From: an uncultured Sutterella sp. | GTDB taxonomy: Bacteria; Pseudomonadota; Gammaproteobacteria; Burkholderiales; Burkholderiaceae_F | Length of the DNA stretch: 64,000 nucleotides | Assembly (NCBI GenBank): GCA_900544345.1 | Contig: UQUR01000004.1 | Span: 1 to 64,000, forward strand | Direction: 5' to 3' | Part shown: positions 17,660 through 26,588 of the stretch, piece after piece | Numbering within the stretch: the first letter of the stretch is position 1 | How the letters are laid out: each line of letters opens with the position of its first letter | The notes under the pieces: model-generated | What the model saw: the letters and a program-made list of their open reading frames with translations, nothing else | Database searches by the model: none | What the model was told of the DNA's origin: nothing | Program-made: the position numbers and the translations under genes

Positions 17660-18014
17660 TCTTTTTATTTCCAAAAATATTCGTGCAATTTTAAATCAAA
17701 GGCAGGATACAGGAAATTACGCGCCGATTACAGATAAAAAGGCAATCAAAAGAACAGAAAAGTCAGTGAGTGAAGTAAAGAAAACTCGATACATATCAAA
17801 TAAGAAATAACCTAAGTATATCAAATAAATAGAGGATCAAGACTTGATTAGGGTTTTTCTGATTGTTGTTAAAAAGATACATACACACGTTGAAAAACTT
17901 TCGTTAATTTGACACGGGGGGGGGTATGTGGTAGGAAAATTCCAGACAGCAAAGCAAGTCTCAACTGCTTTCAAATTTCCAAAAGACATCTTCTTTGAAG
18001 AAGGAAAACTTATT
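17660..18014 (+). other. Intergenic control region of porin 1
   Basis: 355 bp of AT-rich DNA between divergent genes. It holds an 11-bp direct repeat ATATCAAATAA at 17793-17803 and 17818-17828 (25-bp period), an inverted repeat ATCAAG-A-CTTGAT at 17836-17848, and the promoter with the G-run at 17909-17937. The repeats are candidate regulator sites; no known regulator consensus is claimed. Confidence 0.5.
17909..17937 (+). promoter_or_regulatory. Porin 1 promoter with a nine-G spacer tract (candidate phase-variable)
   Basis: A consensus -35 TTGACA (17909-17914) is followed by C, nine consecutive G (17916-17924) and TATGTGG, then -10 TAGGAA at 17932-17937. The spacer is exactly 17 bp, and a TG at 17929-17930 forms an extended -10. 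Transcription would start near 17944, about 70 bases before the porin ATG. Poly-G runs between -35 and -10 change spacer length by slipped-strand mispairing and vary porA expression in Neisseria meningitidis; applying this here is inference. Confidence 0.6.
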
Positions 18015-19256
18015 ATGAAAAAGACTTTAGCTGCTGTCGCTGTTCTCGGCGCTTTCGCCGGCTCTGCTTTTGCTGCCGACGTTACTCTTTACGGTCGTAT
18101 TGACGCTGGTTTGCTCTATCAACATCAGGATGCTGATATGGGTGAAGCCGCAACTGATTCTTGGGGTCTTGAATCTGGCAATATGACGGGTTCCCGCTTT
18201 GGTGTCAAGGGTTCCGAACAAATCACTGACGATATCAAGGTGAGCTTTACCTTGGAAAATGGTTTCAAGTCAGATTCTGGTAATTTTGGTACGAGCAGCA
18301 AGTTCTTCGATCGTGAAGCCAGCTTGCGTGTGACGACTGCTTATGGTGAAATCGGCGTAGGTCGCATGGGTCGCATCTTGAGTGATGCAGGTACATACGG
18401 TCAACGTGGCCAATTTATCTTGGGTTCTAGCTGGGGTGGTTTCACTGGCGGTACGGAAATGATTTCCGACGCTACGTCTTCCCGTTTGGACAACATGATC
18501 ACCTATAAGTCCCCGGAATTCGCTGGCGTGACCGTTTTGGCTCAGTATGGCATGGGCGATCAAGGTTCTGAAAACACTTCTTCTACCGATCGTTACTACG
18601 GTATCGCCGCAGTTGGTCACTGGGGTGCTTTGAGCGGTATGTTGGGCTTTGAACAAACGAACTACAAGTCCAGCTTCGCTAAGTCTGCAGCCACATTTGA
18701 TACTGAAGAATTGGATGATTTTATCGCCGGTCTTGGTGAAGGTGATATCGTTGATTTAAGCCAGTTCAAAGGTCATGTTTACGTAGATACTCCCGCGAAA
18801 GCTGCTCGCGCTGAAGATCAAGACGACTCTATCGGCATTGAAGCTTCTGTAGCCTACGACTTTGGCTTTGTGAAAACTGCTATGACTGCTCGTTACTTCA
18901 AAGATGGTAACGATGTCAACGCTATCAATAGTGAATACGAAGATGTTTTAGGTCGTATCGACGGTTACGGTGTGAAGTTGGCCGCAGCTGCTCCGGTGCT
19001 CGGCGGTACCGTTCAAGGTATGGTCGGTTACATGGATGCTGAAACGGCAGAAGCCACGCTCGAAGACGATATGGACTTCAAGCGTTACACGGTTGCTTTG
19101 ACCTATCAATATCCGTTGAGCAAGCGCACGGTTTTGTACACGGCTGCTTCTTACACGAAGGACGAATACAAGGATAACGTCGCCGGTGAAGGCGAACAGT
19201 CTAAGTATGAACCGACGAATACATCCTTCATGTTCGGTATGGCTCACTACTTCTAA
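18015..19256 (+). CDS. Gram-negative general porin (porin 1)
   Basis: A trimeric outer-membrane beta-barrel porin of the betaproteobacterial Porin_4/OmpC-like type, 413 residues. It has a 20-residue signal peptide (cleavage after SAFA), the mature start ADVTLYGRIDAGLLYQ, the conserved N-terminal signatures SRFGVKGSEQ and GRMGRIL, a negatively charged constriction-loop region around 125-150, and the terminal phenylalanine of outer-membrane barrels (GMAHYF). The true start is the ATG at 18015 behind AAGGA; a GTG frame from 17928 would destroy the signal peptide. It is closely related to porin 2 directly downstream but has its own promoter and terminator. Strong codon bias suggests high expression when on. 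Confidence 0.93.
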   Translation: MKKTLAAVAVLGAFAGSAFAADVTLYGRIDAGLLYQHQDADMGEAATDSWGLESGNMTGSRFGVKGSEQITDDIKVSFTLENGFKSDSGNFGTSSKFFDREASLRVTTAYGEIGVGRMGRILSDAGTYGQRGQFILGSSWGGFTGGTEMISDATSSRLDNMITYKSPEFAGVTVLAQYGMGDQGSENTSSTDRYYGIAAVGHWGALSGMLGFEQTNYKSSFAKSAATFDTEELDDFIAGLGEGDIVDLSQFKGHVYVDTPAKAARAEDQDDSIGIEASVAYDFGFVKTAMTARYFKDGNDVNAINSEYEDVLGRIDGYGVKLAAAAPVLGGTVQGMVGYMDAETAEATLEDDMDFKRYTVALTYQYPLSKRTVLYTAASYTKDEYKDNVAGEGEQSKYEPTNTSFMFGMAHYF

Positions 19257-19327
19257 TCTGAGAAGTCTTCTAATCTGAGTCAGATAGTTTTCTACTACCT
19301 TCTGTCTGATGAAGATTTAGTTGTGAG

Positions 19328-19364
19328 GCGGGTTCAAGGAATTATTCCTTGGATCCGCTTTTTT
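19328..19364 (+). terminator. Strong terminator after porin 1
   Basis: 14-bp stem (19328-19341 with 19345-19358), 3-base loop TTA, then six T. Confidence 0.9.
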
Positions 19365-19531
19365 GTTGTAAAAAAACAACTGTGTAAATTCATGTTGAAA
19401 TTCTTTGAAAAATGTAAATAAATCATGCAATTAATACTTGTTTTTGGGACTCTTTCGGAAAGGTACGTTATCAGGTTGAGAATCCTATTTGTTTGACTTA
19501 GTTCTTTATTGCGAGCAACAATGCAACTCAA

Positions 19532-19566
19532 GCAGAAAGTATTCTGCGTTTTCCTCTAGAGGAAAA
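19532..19566 (+). promoter_or_regulatory. Two adjacent dyads in front of porin 2
   Basis: GCAGAA-AGTA-TTCTGC (19532-19547) is followed two bases later by the perfect 18-bp palindrome TTTTCCTCTAGAGGAAAA (19549-19566), 35 bp before the start codon. They may be operator sites or hairpins in the mRNA leader. The 344-bp gap (19257-19600) otherwise holds the porin 1 terminator and weak -35-like boxes TTGAGA (19476) and TTGACT (19493) without convincing -10 partners. Confidence 0.5.
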
Positions 19567-19600
19567 ACAATTTGTTTTTTCATATAAAAAGGTAGTAATT

Positions 19601-20791
19601 ATGAAAAAGACTTTAGCTGCAGTCGCCGTGCTCGGCGCATTTGCCGGCTCCGCTATCGCTGCCGACGTTACTCTTTATGGTCGTATCGATGAAGGTTTGC
19701 TCTATCAACGCGTTGATGGTGACCAACCTCATCAATCTGCCGAAAACTCTTGGGGTCTTAAATCCGGCAACATGACGGGTTCCCGTTTCGGTATCAAAGG
19801 TTCTGAACAAATCTCTGAAGATTTGAAGGTTTCCTTCACGTTGGAACAAGGTTTTAACCCCGATGATGGTTCTTTCGGTGACGATGACCGTATGTTCAAC
19901 CGTGAAGCTAGCTTGCGTGTGACGACTGCCTATGGTGAATTGGGCTTCGGTCGTATGGGTCGTCTCTTGAGTGATGCTGGTACGTACGCTCAACGTGGTC
20001 AATTCATCTTGGGTTCCAGCTGGGGTGGAATGACTGGTGGTACGGAAGTGATCACGGATAAGACCGGCTCTCGTTTGGACAACATGATCACCTATAAGTC
20101 CCCGACATTCGGTGGTGTGACTGTTTATGCTCAGTATGCTGGTGGTGACACGGCTAAGGCTGGCAGTGAAGAAGAAAACACCTCCAAGACTGATCGTTAC
20201 TATGGCTTAGTTGCTGTTGGTCAATGGGGCGCTTTGAGTGGTATGTTGGGTGTTGAACAAACCAACTATAAGTCCTACGTTGCCTCTCATTCTTCTGTAA
20301 TTGGTGAAACTGCTGGCGGTGAAGCTGTTTACGGACCGAATGATGAAAAGACGTATGATGGTACGGATCCTGATGATTCCGTCGGCGTTGAAGCTTCTGT
20401 CGCTTACGATTTCGGTGTTGTCAAGACCTCTTTGACGGGTCGTTATTTCAAGGACGCAAACGACTTTAACACGATCGTTGATAGTGAATCTATCGGTAAG
20501 ATCGATGGTTATGGTATCAAGGTCGCTGCTGCTGCTCCGGTCTTTGGCGGTAACCTCCAAGGTATGCTCGGTTACATGAGCGCTGAAACTGCCGATACGA
20601 CCGCTACCAATGATAAGGAAGTTGATCGTTACACGGTTGCTGTGACATACGATTATCCGCTGAGCAAGCGTACCAAGTTGTACACGGCTGCCTCCTACAC
20701 GAAGGATGACTTCAAGGATAACAACGACAGCACGAACGATCACAAGCCCAACAATACCGCTTTCATGTTCGGTATGGCTCACTACTTCTAA
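19601..20791 (+). CDS. Gram-negative general porin (porin 2)
   Basis: A 396-residue paralogue of porin 1 with an almost identical signal peptide (cleavage after SAIA), mature start ADVTLYGRIDEGLLYQ and end MFGMAHYF. Membrane strands are highly conserved between the copies, while segments at about 60-75, 165-175 and 215-260, presumably surface loops, differ in sequence and length. The ribosome-binding site is AAAGG before the ATG. It lacks the G-run found before porin 1 and has its own terminator, so the two can be expressed independently. Confidence 0.93.
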   Translation: MKKTLAAVAVLGAFAGSAIAADVTLYGRIDEGLLYQRVDGDQPHQSAENSWGLKSGNMTGSRFGIKGSEQISEDLKVSFTLEQGFNPDDGSFGDDDRMFNREASLRVTTAYGELGFGRMGRLLSDAGTYAQRGQFILGSSWGGMTGGTEVITDKTGSRLDNMITYKSPTFGGVTVYAQYAGGDTAKAGSEEENTSKTDRYYGLVAVGQWGALSGMLGVEQTNYKSYVASHSSVIGETAGGEAVYGPNDEKTYDGTDPDDSVGVEASVAYDFGVVKTSLTGRYFKDANDFNTIVDSESIGKIDGYGIKVAAAAPVFGGNLQGMLGYMSAETADTTATNDKEVDRYTVAVTYDYPLSKRTKLYTAASYTKDDFKDNNDSTNDHKPNNTAFMFGMAHYF

Positions 20792-20834
20792 TCTGATCGT
20801 GTAAGTCTCCGACTTATTGATTAGTTAAAAGTTT

Positions 20835-20865
20835 GGCCTCGGTGGTTTTCCATCGAGGCCTTTGT
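20835..20865 (+). terminator. Terminator after porin 2
   Basis: GGCCTCGGTGG/CCATCGAGGCC stem with loop TTTT and a T-rich tail. Between it and miaB there are about 260 bp with nothing but the promoter listed next. Confidence 0.85.
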
Positions 20866-21041
20866 GTTATTTAAAACGGTCTAGTTCAGTTCCAAGCGTC
20901 CTACACTCTTCAAGAAGAATCGTTTTAAATTCGAAACAACGAATTTATCGCTAACCAATTTCAACCTCTTCAAGTTCAAGGCTTTGTTGGAAATTGTGAA
21001 AGCTTCTTTTCAAAGGACTAAACAAAGGAATTCGTTTAAGT

Positions 21042-21050
21042 TGCTATACT
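21042..21050 (+). promoter_or_regulatory. Extended -10 promoter of the miaB operon
   Basis: TGCTATACT forms an extended -10 (TATACT, 21045-21050) about 72 bp before the miaB start; the -35 region is weak. Confidence 0.5.
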
Positions 21051-21121
21051 TAGTGATTTCTTTTGATTAACAACAATTTGTTTTCATTAAACAAATAACT
21101 TTTGTGCAACGGATGTAAACC

Positions 21122-22450
21122 GTGACCGCGAAAAAAATTTATCTTCGCAGCTTTGGCTGCCAAATGAACGAATACGACTCTGAAAAAATTGTTGACCTGA
21201 TGGTTGCAAATGGCTACGAGCGTACCGAGAAAGTTGAGGATGCTGACCTCGTTGTTTTAAATACTTGCTCCATTCGTGAAAAGTCACAGGAAAAAGTATT
21301 TTCTGAATTGGGTCGTATTCGCGATACCAAGCGAGAAGCGCACAAAGATGAGATGATGATCGCTGTGGGCGGCTGTGTCGCCAGTCAGGAAGGCAAAAAG
21401 ATTTTGTCTCGTGCGCCGTATGTCGATATCGTCTTTGGACCACAAACGCTTCACCGCTTGCCTGATATGGTGAAAAAGGTAGTCGAAACGCATAAACCGC
21501 AAGTCGATATTCGCTTCCCTGAAATTGAAAAGTTTGACCATCTGGCAGAGCCCCACGCACGAGGCGCTACCTCCTTCGTTTCCATTATGGAAGGCTGCAG
21601 TAAGTACTGCTCTTATTGCGTAGTGCCCTATACGCGAGGTGAGGAAATTTCTCGTCCGATGGCCGACGTCTTAATTGAAGTGGCTAAGTTAGCCGCGCAA
21701 GGTGTCAAAGAAGTGACGCTTTTAGGACAAAACGTTAATGCCTACAGAGGATTGACACCTGATGGGGATATCGCAGATTTTGCGATGCTTTTGGAATATG
21801 TAGCAGAAATTGATGGTATTGAACGCATCCGCTATACGACTTCTCATCCGAAAGAATTTACCCAGCGCCTAATTGATGCCTACGGCAAGATCGACAAGCT
21901 TGTCAATCATGTTCATTTGCCTGTCCAGTCAGGTTCTGATCGGATTTTGGCAGCGATGAAACGCGGCTACACTGTGCTTGAATATAAGTCAATTATCAGA
22001 CGCCTGAAGGCCGTGCGCCCCGATATTTCAATTGCGACCGATATCATCGTGGGTTTCCCTGGTGAAACTGAAGAAGACTTTGAGGCAACACTCAAACTCA
22101 TGGATGATGTGGGTTTTGATGCCAGTTTCTCCTTTGTCTATAGCCGCCGTCCGGGAACGCCAGCCGCTTACCTAAAAGACGATACGCCGCAGGAAGTGAA
22201 ATTAAAGCGACTGCAGATTCTTCAAGCAAAAAATGACGCAAAAGCTACAGAAATTGCCCAGTCAATGTTAGGCACTATTCAGCGTGTGCTCGTCATTGGT
22301 CCATCTCGACGCGGACGCGGCATGATGGCTGCCCGAACAGACAACAATCGCATTGTGAATTTTGTGGGTGACGATACGTTGACCAACACGATGGTTAACG
22401 TCAAAATTACAGAGGTCAATCCCCATACCCTAGTGGGCGAGATGATTTAA
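21122..22450 (+). CDS. miaB: tRNA-2-methylthio-N6-dimethylallyladenosine synthase
   Basis: Radical SAM methylthiotransferase that adds the 2-methylthio group to i6A37 of tRNAs reading UNN codons. The 442-residue protein has the N-terminal UPF0004 domain with cluster cysteines C13, C49 and C85, the radical SAM cysteines C159, C163 and C166 (CSKYCSYC), and a C-terminal TRAM domain. The start is GTG. It is the first gene of miaB-ybeZ-ybeY-corC-lnt; the next gene begins nine bases after its stop. Confidence 0.96.
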   Translation: MTAKKIYLRSFGCQMNEYDSEKIVDLMVANGYERTEKVEDADLVVLNTCSIREKSQEKVFSELGRIRDTKREAHKDEMMIAVGGCVASQEGKKILSRAPYVDIVFGPQTLHRLPDMVKKVVETHKPQVDIRFPEIEKFDHLAEPHARGATSFVSIMEGCSKYCSYCVVPYTRGEEISRPMADVLIEVAKLAAQGVKEVTLLGQNVNAYRGLTPDGDIADFAMLLEYVAEIDGIERIRYTTSHPKEFTQRLIDAYGKIDKLVNHVHLPVQSGSDRILAAMKRGYTVLEYKSIIRRLKAVRPDISIATDIIVGFPGETEEDFEATLKLMDDVGFDASFSFVYSRRPGTPAAYLKDDTPQEVKLKRLQILQAKNDAKATEIAQSMLGTIQRVLVIGPSRRGRGMMAARTDNNRIVNFVGDDTLTNTMVNVKITEVNPHTLVGEMI

Positions 22451-22459
22451 GATAAATCT

Positions 22460-23455
22460 ATGGCAGAAGAAAAATTTCTATCACTCAGTTTAGATATCAG
22501 CAACACGGCCTTAGCGAGTCTTGTGGGGCCGATGGATGCTAATTTGCGCCAAATTGAGGTGATATTGGATGTGTCCATTTCCCGTCGAAATAATCAGTTT
22601 CGGATTGCAGGGGATGCAGAAAAAGCTCGAGATGCTTTAAATGCGTTGCAAACACTAGCACTTCGGGCTGAAAATTCAGCCGAGGAATTGACTACTGACG
22701 ATGTGCAGCTTTTTTTTGTTGGAGAAAACGCTAAAAAGCTCGATGGTGATTCCCCCACAGCTCCCGTGCTCCATACAAAAAAACGAGAACTTCAGGGGCG
22801 TACACCCCGGCAAAATGACTACATCCAAGCGATTTTAGATAACGACATCGCCTTTGGTATTGGACCGGCTGGAACCGGTAAAACATATCTGGCGGTAGCG
22901 GCTGCAGTGGATGCATATGAACGAGATCGGGTTGAGCGTATCATTTTGACACGTCCCGCGGTGGAGGCAGGGGAGCGTTTGGGCTTTTTACCAGGAGATC
23001 TTTCTCAAAAAGTAGATCCTTATTTGCGGCCGCTTTACGATGCTCTTTTTGATTTGTTGGGTTTTGATAAAACTCAGCGGCTTTTAGAACGCCAGACAAT
23101 TGAAATTGCGCCTTTAGCCTATATGCGCGGCAGAACATTGAATAATGCTTTTGTCATTTTGGATGAGGCGCAAAATACCACGCCAGAGCAAATGAAGATG
23201 TTTTTAACGCGTATCGGGTTCGGTTCTAAAGCGGTGATTACGGGGGACGTGACCCAAATTGACCTCCCACGCGGCACAAGATCTGGGTTGGTTGAAGCTC
23301 AAAATGTACTCGCAGGAGTCAGAGGGATAGCGATGACTTATTTTACCGCGGCTGACGTTGTGCGCCATCCGCTTGTGGCCAGAATCGTTGAGGCGTACGC
23401 TAAAGCTGATGAAAGGCGTCATTTGGCTAAATTGGCTAAAGGAATCGAAGAATAA
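22460..23455 (+). CDS. ybeZ: PhoH-family ATPase YbeZ
   Basis: A 331-residue cytoplasmic ATPase with Walker A GPAGTGKT at 135-142 and Walker B ILDEAQN. In other bacteria YbeZ interacts with the neighbouring YbeY in ribosome and rRNA quality control. The N-terminal hundred residues resemble a KH-like nucleic-acid-binding module. It lies three bases before ybeY, consistent with joint function. Confidence 0.92.
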   Translation: MAEEKFLSLSLDISNTALASLVGPMDANLRQIEVILDVSISRRNNQFRIAGDAEKARDALNALQTLALRAENSAEELTTDDVQLFFVGENAKKLDGDSPTAPVLHTKKRELQGRTPRQNDYIQAILDNDIAFGIGPAGTGKTYLAVAAAVDAYERDRVERIILTRPAVEAGERLGFLPGDLSQKVDPYLRPLYDALFDLLGFDKTQRLLERQTIEIAPLAYMRGRTLNNAFVILDEAQNTTPEQMKMFLTRIGFGSKAVITGDVTQIDLPRGTRSGLVEAQNVLAGVRGIAMTYFTAADVVRHPLVARIVEAYAKADERRHLAKLAKGIEE

Positions 23456-23458
23456 AAA

Positions 23459-23938
23459 ATGTCGAAAAAGAAACTGCAGTTAAATGTTTTTGAACACGGG
23501 CACTTTAAGCTGCCTTCTGCTAAGAAGATGAAAAAGTGGGTGCGAGCCGCTATTGAAAGGCCAACGGAGCTTAACGTCATGTTTGTCGGTGAGCAGGAAG
23601 GCCGTGAAATGAATGCTCAATACCGTCATAAAGATTACGCGACCAATGTTTTGACATTCGATTATCAGCACGAGCCTGTGGCAGTTGCTGATTTAGTTAT
23701 TTGTGTGCCCGTGTTGGTAAAAGAAGCCAAAGCTCAAAATAAATCTTTTGATGAGCACTTAGCACACTTACTCATTCATGGAACGCTTCATGCACACGGT
23801 TATGATCATATGGAATATGCAGAAGCAAATGTCATGGAAGATAAGGAAATTGGGGCACTATTAAAGTTGGGTTTTGATAATCCTTACGAAGATCGCATTT
23901 TGCTTAAAGGTAAAAAACTGAAACTGCACTTCAAGTAA
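23459..23938 (+). CDS. ybeY: Endoribonuclease YbeY (rRNA maturation)
   Basis: A 159-residue single-domain metalloprotein needed for 16S rRNA 3' maturation and ribosome quality control. The zinc-binding motif HGTLHAHGYDH, with its three histidines, is intact near residues 110-120, and the conserved arginine-containing QYRHKDYATNVLTFDY precedes it. It is followed by a 167-bp gap before corC in which I see no clear terminator. Confidence 0.94.
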   Translation: MSKKKLQLNVFEHGHFKLPSAKKMKKWVRAAIERPTELNVMFVGEQEGREMNAQYRHKDYATNVLTFDYQHEPVAVADLVICVPVLVKEAKAQNKSFDEHLAHLLIHGTLHAHGYDHMEYAEANVMEDKEIGALLKLGFDNPYEDRILLKGKKLKLHFK

Positions 23939-24105
23939 ATAAGGACTGCGTTAAAGCCTAATGCATAAAAATCGCTGGGTGTTTGTTGCTTTAGCTCTTA
24001 AGCAGTTTAAGGTCTGCCTTTGATCAATCGTTAAGTACGCGTTGAGCAAGTCAGACAAAAGACTGATAACATTAAACTTCTCGTTGTTATTTAAAACCAA
24101 AATTC

Positions 24106-24987
24106 ATGAGTACTGAACCACCGCTTAAGGCGGGAACATCAAAACACCGCACTTTTTTTGAACGCCTCTCAGGCGTTTTCCACACGCCCACGCGTGAAGA
24201 CTTCATTGATACGCTTCACGAAGCCAACGAACAAAAACTCATCGACGATTCCGCCCTTAAGATGATGGAAGGCGTGATGCAGTTCTCCAACCTCAGAGCC
24301 TGTGATCTGATGGTGCCTCGCTCACAGATGCAGGTGGTGGATTTAAGTGAGAGTAAAGACGTGTGGCTACCTCAGATGATTGAAGCTGGTCACTCTCGTT
24401 TTCCGGTTATTTTGGACGATGATCGAGATAATGTCATCGGTATTTTGCACGCAAAGACGATTCTACGTGTGCTGGTTGATCCGAATTTTAAGGCCCGTGA
24501 TCATTTGCGAGCAGCAAAATTTATCCCAGAAAGTATGCCGCTCAATGACTTACTGCGTGACTTTAAACTTGAGCGTAATCACATGGCTATTGTGGTTGAC
24601 GAGTTCGGCAGTGTTTCTGGCTTAATCACGATCGAAGATGTGCTTGAGCAAATTGTGGGTGAAATTGATGATGAATTTGACGACGTCAATGAAGACGCAG
24701 ATAACATCCTCGAAGATCCCAAACATGGTTGTTGGCGCGTGAAGGCACTGACGGAAATTGAACAGTTCAATGAATTTTTCTCTACTGAAATCAACACCGA
24801 TGAGGACTGCCATTGCGAAACAATCGGAGGCCTGATTGCTGACCGTCTTGAACACATGCCAAAGATCGGCGAAACCGTAGTGATCGAAGGATTTCGCTTT
24901 ACGGTTTTGCGCGCTGACGAACGACAGGTACGGTTGTTGAAAGTAGAAAAATTATCGGTGCAGGAACCGGTTAAAAAAGAAGAATAA
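24106..24987 (+). CDS. corC: CorC-like CBS-domain protein (YbeX)
   Basis: A 293-residue soluble protein with two CBS domains (about 65-190; VMQFSNLRACDLMVPRSQM, then GSVSGLITIEDVLEQIVGEI) and a C-terminal CorC_HlyC transporter-associated domain (about 205-290). The E. coli relative is linked to Co/Mg efflux and ribosome-related phenotypes. There are no membrane segments. It is followed after two bases by lnt, as in many proteobacteria. Confidence 0.9.
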   Translation: MSTEPPLKAGTSKHRTFFERLSGVFHTPTREDFIDTLHEANEQKLIDDSALKMMEGVMQFSNLRACDLMVPRSQMQVVDLSESKDVWLPQMIEAGHSRFPVILDDDRDNVIGILHAKTILRVLVDPNFKARDHLRAAKFIPESMPLNDLLRDFKLERNHMAIVVDEFGSVSGLITIEDVLEQIVGEIDDEFDDVNEDADNILEDPKHGCWRVKALTEIEQFNEFFSTEINTDEDCHCETIGGLIADRLEHMPKIGETVVIEGFRFTVLRADERQVRLLKVEKLSVQEPVKKEE

Positions 24988-24989
24988 AA

Positions 24990-26525
24990 GTGATGCTCTT
25001 ATCTCCCAAACAAAAGTATTTTGCCTATCGGCTCATTTTGAGCTTGGCTAGCGGTATGGCGCTTTCCAGCGCCTTTGCGCCGGCCAATGAACCGCTTTTT
25101 GCACTCGCGGCGCTTATTGTGATTTTTTATCTTGTAGGCGCTACGCAGAAAATTTCTCACGTTGCTTTATGGTCATTGGCTTTTGGTTTTGGGTGGTTTG
25201 TAAGTGGTATCAATTGGGTCTACTACAGCATGTATCACTACGGTTACATGCCGCTTGAATGGACTTATGTGACAACAGCGGTCTTTTCTTTAGGACTAGC
25301 GCTTTTTCCCACGGCTGCTTTTACGCTCACCGCAAAACTCCTTGAAAAACCAGTTCTTCGAATGGCTTTAGGGCTGCCTGCGGCGTTTACGATTTTTGAG
25401 TGGCTACGCGGTTGGGTTTTAACTGGGTTTCCATGGCTTAATCCCGCTTATGCGGTTGTGGATTGGCCCCTATCGGGCTTGGCACCATTGATCGGCTGTT
25501 TTGGTGTGCTTTTAGGCTTGAGTTGGATTGCAGGGCTTATTGCTGCAATTTGGACCTTAAAGGGCAAATGGATTTACATTGCTTCTTGTGGCATCACAAT
25601 ATTTTCTATTTTGCTCTTAGCGCTCGGTGGCAAAGAAGCTATCTGGAGTGAGTCCTCTGGAGAAGTTCAGGTGCGGCTTGTACAGCCTAATTTAGAGCCG
25701 AGGCTGTTGCAGCAATCAATGAGCGAGCGCTTTGATGAAATGTATTTCTATCTAGACAGTACTTCTGTAGAAAACGCGCAGCTTGACGCTGTGATTTTCC
25801 CCGAGTCTGCCTATCCGCTTGCCTGGCAGCAGTTTCCGCAATCTCAGCAAAAGCGGCTTTTGGATTGGGTCAAAAAAGAAAATAAGTCGCTTTTGTTTAA
25901 TGCTTTTTGGTTTGAGCAGGGGCAATACAGCAACGCTGCCATTGCTCTGGACCCGCAAGGGGAGCTGTCGTTATATCGCAAGCGTCATTTAGTGCCTTTT
26001 GGAGAGTTTGTGCCTTGGGGTTTCCGCTGGTTTATTGATTCCATGCGCATCCCGATGACAGACCTTTCTAGAGGAACGCAAGAAGAGCTGACGATGTCTT
26101 TTGCCGGTCATACGGCTGCGGTTAATCTTTGCTACGAAAATCTTTTTGGAAATGAGTGGCGAGAGGCTTGGGAGCATCAGTCGCCCGAATGGCTCATTAA
26201 TTTGTCTAATCTGAAGTGGTTCGGCCCTGTTAAGGCTGCAAGCCAACATCTGCAGATTTCTCAAATGAGAGCGCTTGAGACCGCCCGTCCTCTTTTGAGT
26301 GTGACCAATAGCGGTATGACGGCGTTAATTAATGAGCAAGGTAAAGTCGTCAAAAAGCTTGATGCTGATGTAGATGGTGTGATGGATGTTACGGTCACAA
26401 CCATGAAGGGCGAAGCAACTCCCTATGTGCGTTTTGGTGATTGGCCTGCTGTTATTTTTGCTATTTTGATGATTCTAGGTGCTTTTATAGGGGCCTTTGC
26501 CGAAAAACGCCTGCAAAAGGAATAA
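24990..26525 (+). CDS. lnt: Apolipoprotein N-acyltransferase
   Basis: Inner-membrane enzyme that adds the third acyl chain to lipoproteins such as the Pal encoded at 42.1 kb. The 511-residue protein has about six N-terminal membrane segments (to about residue 210), a periplasmic nitrilase-like domain, and a last membrane helix near the C-terminus. The catalytic triad is recognisable in FPESAYPL (Glu), LYRKRHLVPFGE (Lys) and VNLCYENLFG (Cys). Length matches the E. coli enzyme (512). Confidence 0.95.
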   Translation: MMLLSPKQKYFAYRLILSLASGMALSSAFAPANEPLFALAALIVIFYLVGATQKISHVALWSLAFGFGWFVSGINWVYYSMYHYGYMPLEWTYVTTAVFSLGLALFPTAAFTLTAKLLEKPVLRMALGLPAAFTIFEWLRGWVLTGFPWLNPAYAVVDWPLSGLAPLIGCFGVLLGLSWIAGLIAAIWTLKGKWIYIASCGITIFSILLLALGGKEAIWSESSGEVQVRLVQPNLEPRLLQQSMSERFDEMYFYLDSTSVENAQLDAVIFPESAYPLAWQQFPQSQQKRLLDWVKKENKSLLFNAFWFEQGQYSNAAIALDPQGELSLYRKRHLVPFGEFVPWGFRWFIDSMRIPMTDLSRGTQEELTMSFAGHTAAVNLCYENLFGNEWREAWEHQSPEWLINLSNLKWFGPVKAASQHLQISQMRALETARPLLSVTNSGMTALINEQGKVVKKLDADVDGVMDVTVTTMKGEATPYVRFGDWPAVIFAILMILGAFIGAFAEKRLQKE

Positions 26526-26588
26526 AATTAAACAATTTTCGGGGCATCTTTTCCCCTTAACCGTTTTCTCAATTTTTGGATTGAACCG

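Noticed and set aside
17928..18014. N-terminal extension of porin 1 from a GTG right after the G-run, making the tract a translational switch
   Set aside because: A stop codon precedes the tract in that frame, the extension would bury the signal peptide, and a good ribosome-binding site stands before the ATG at 18015. The tract fits a promoter spacer better.
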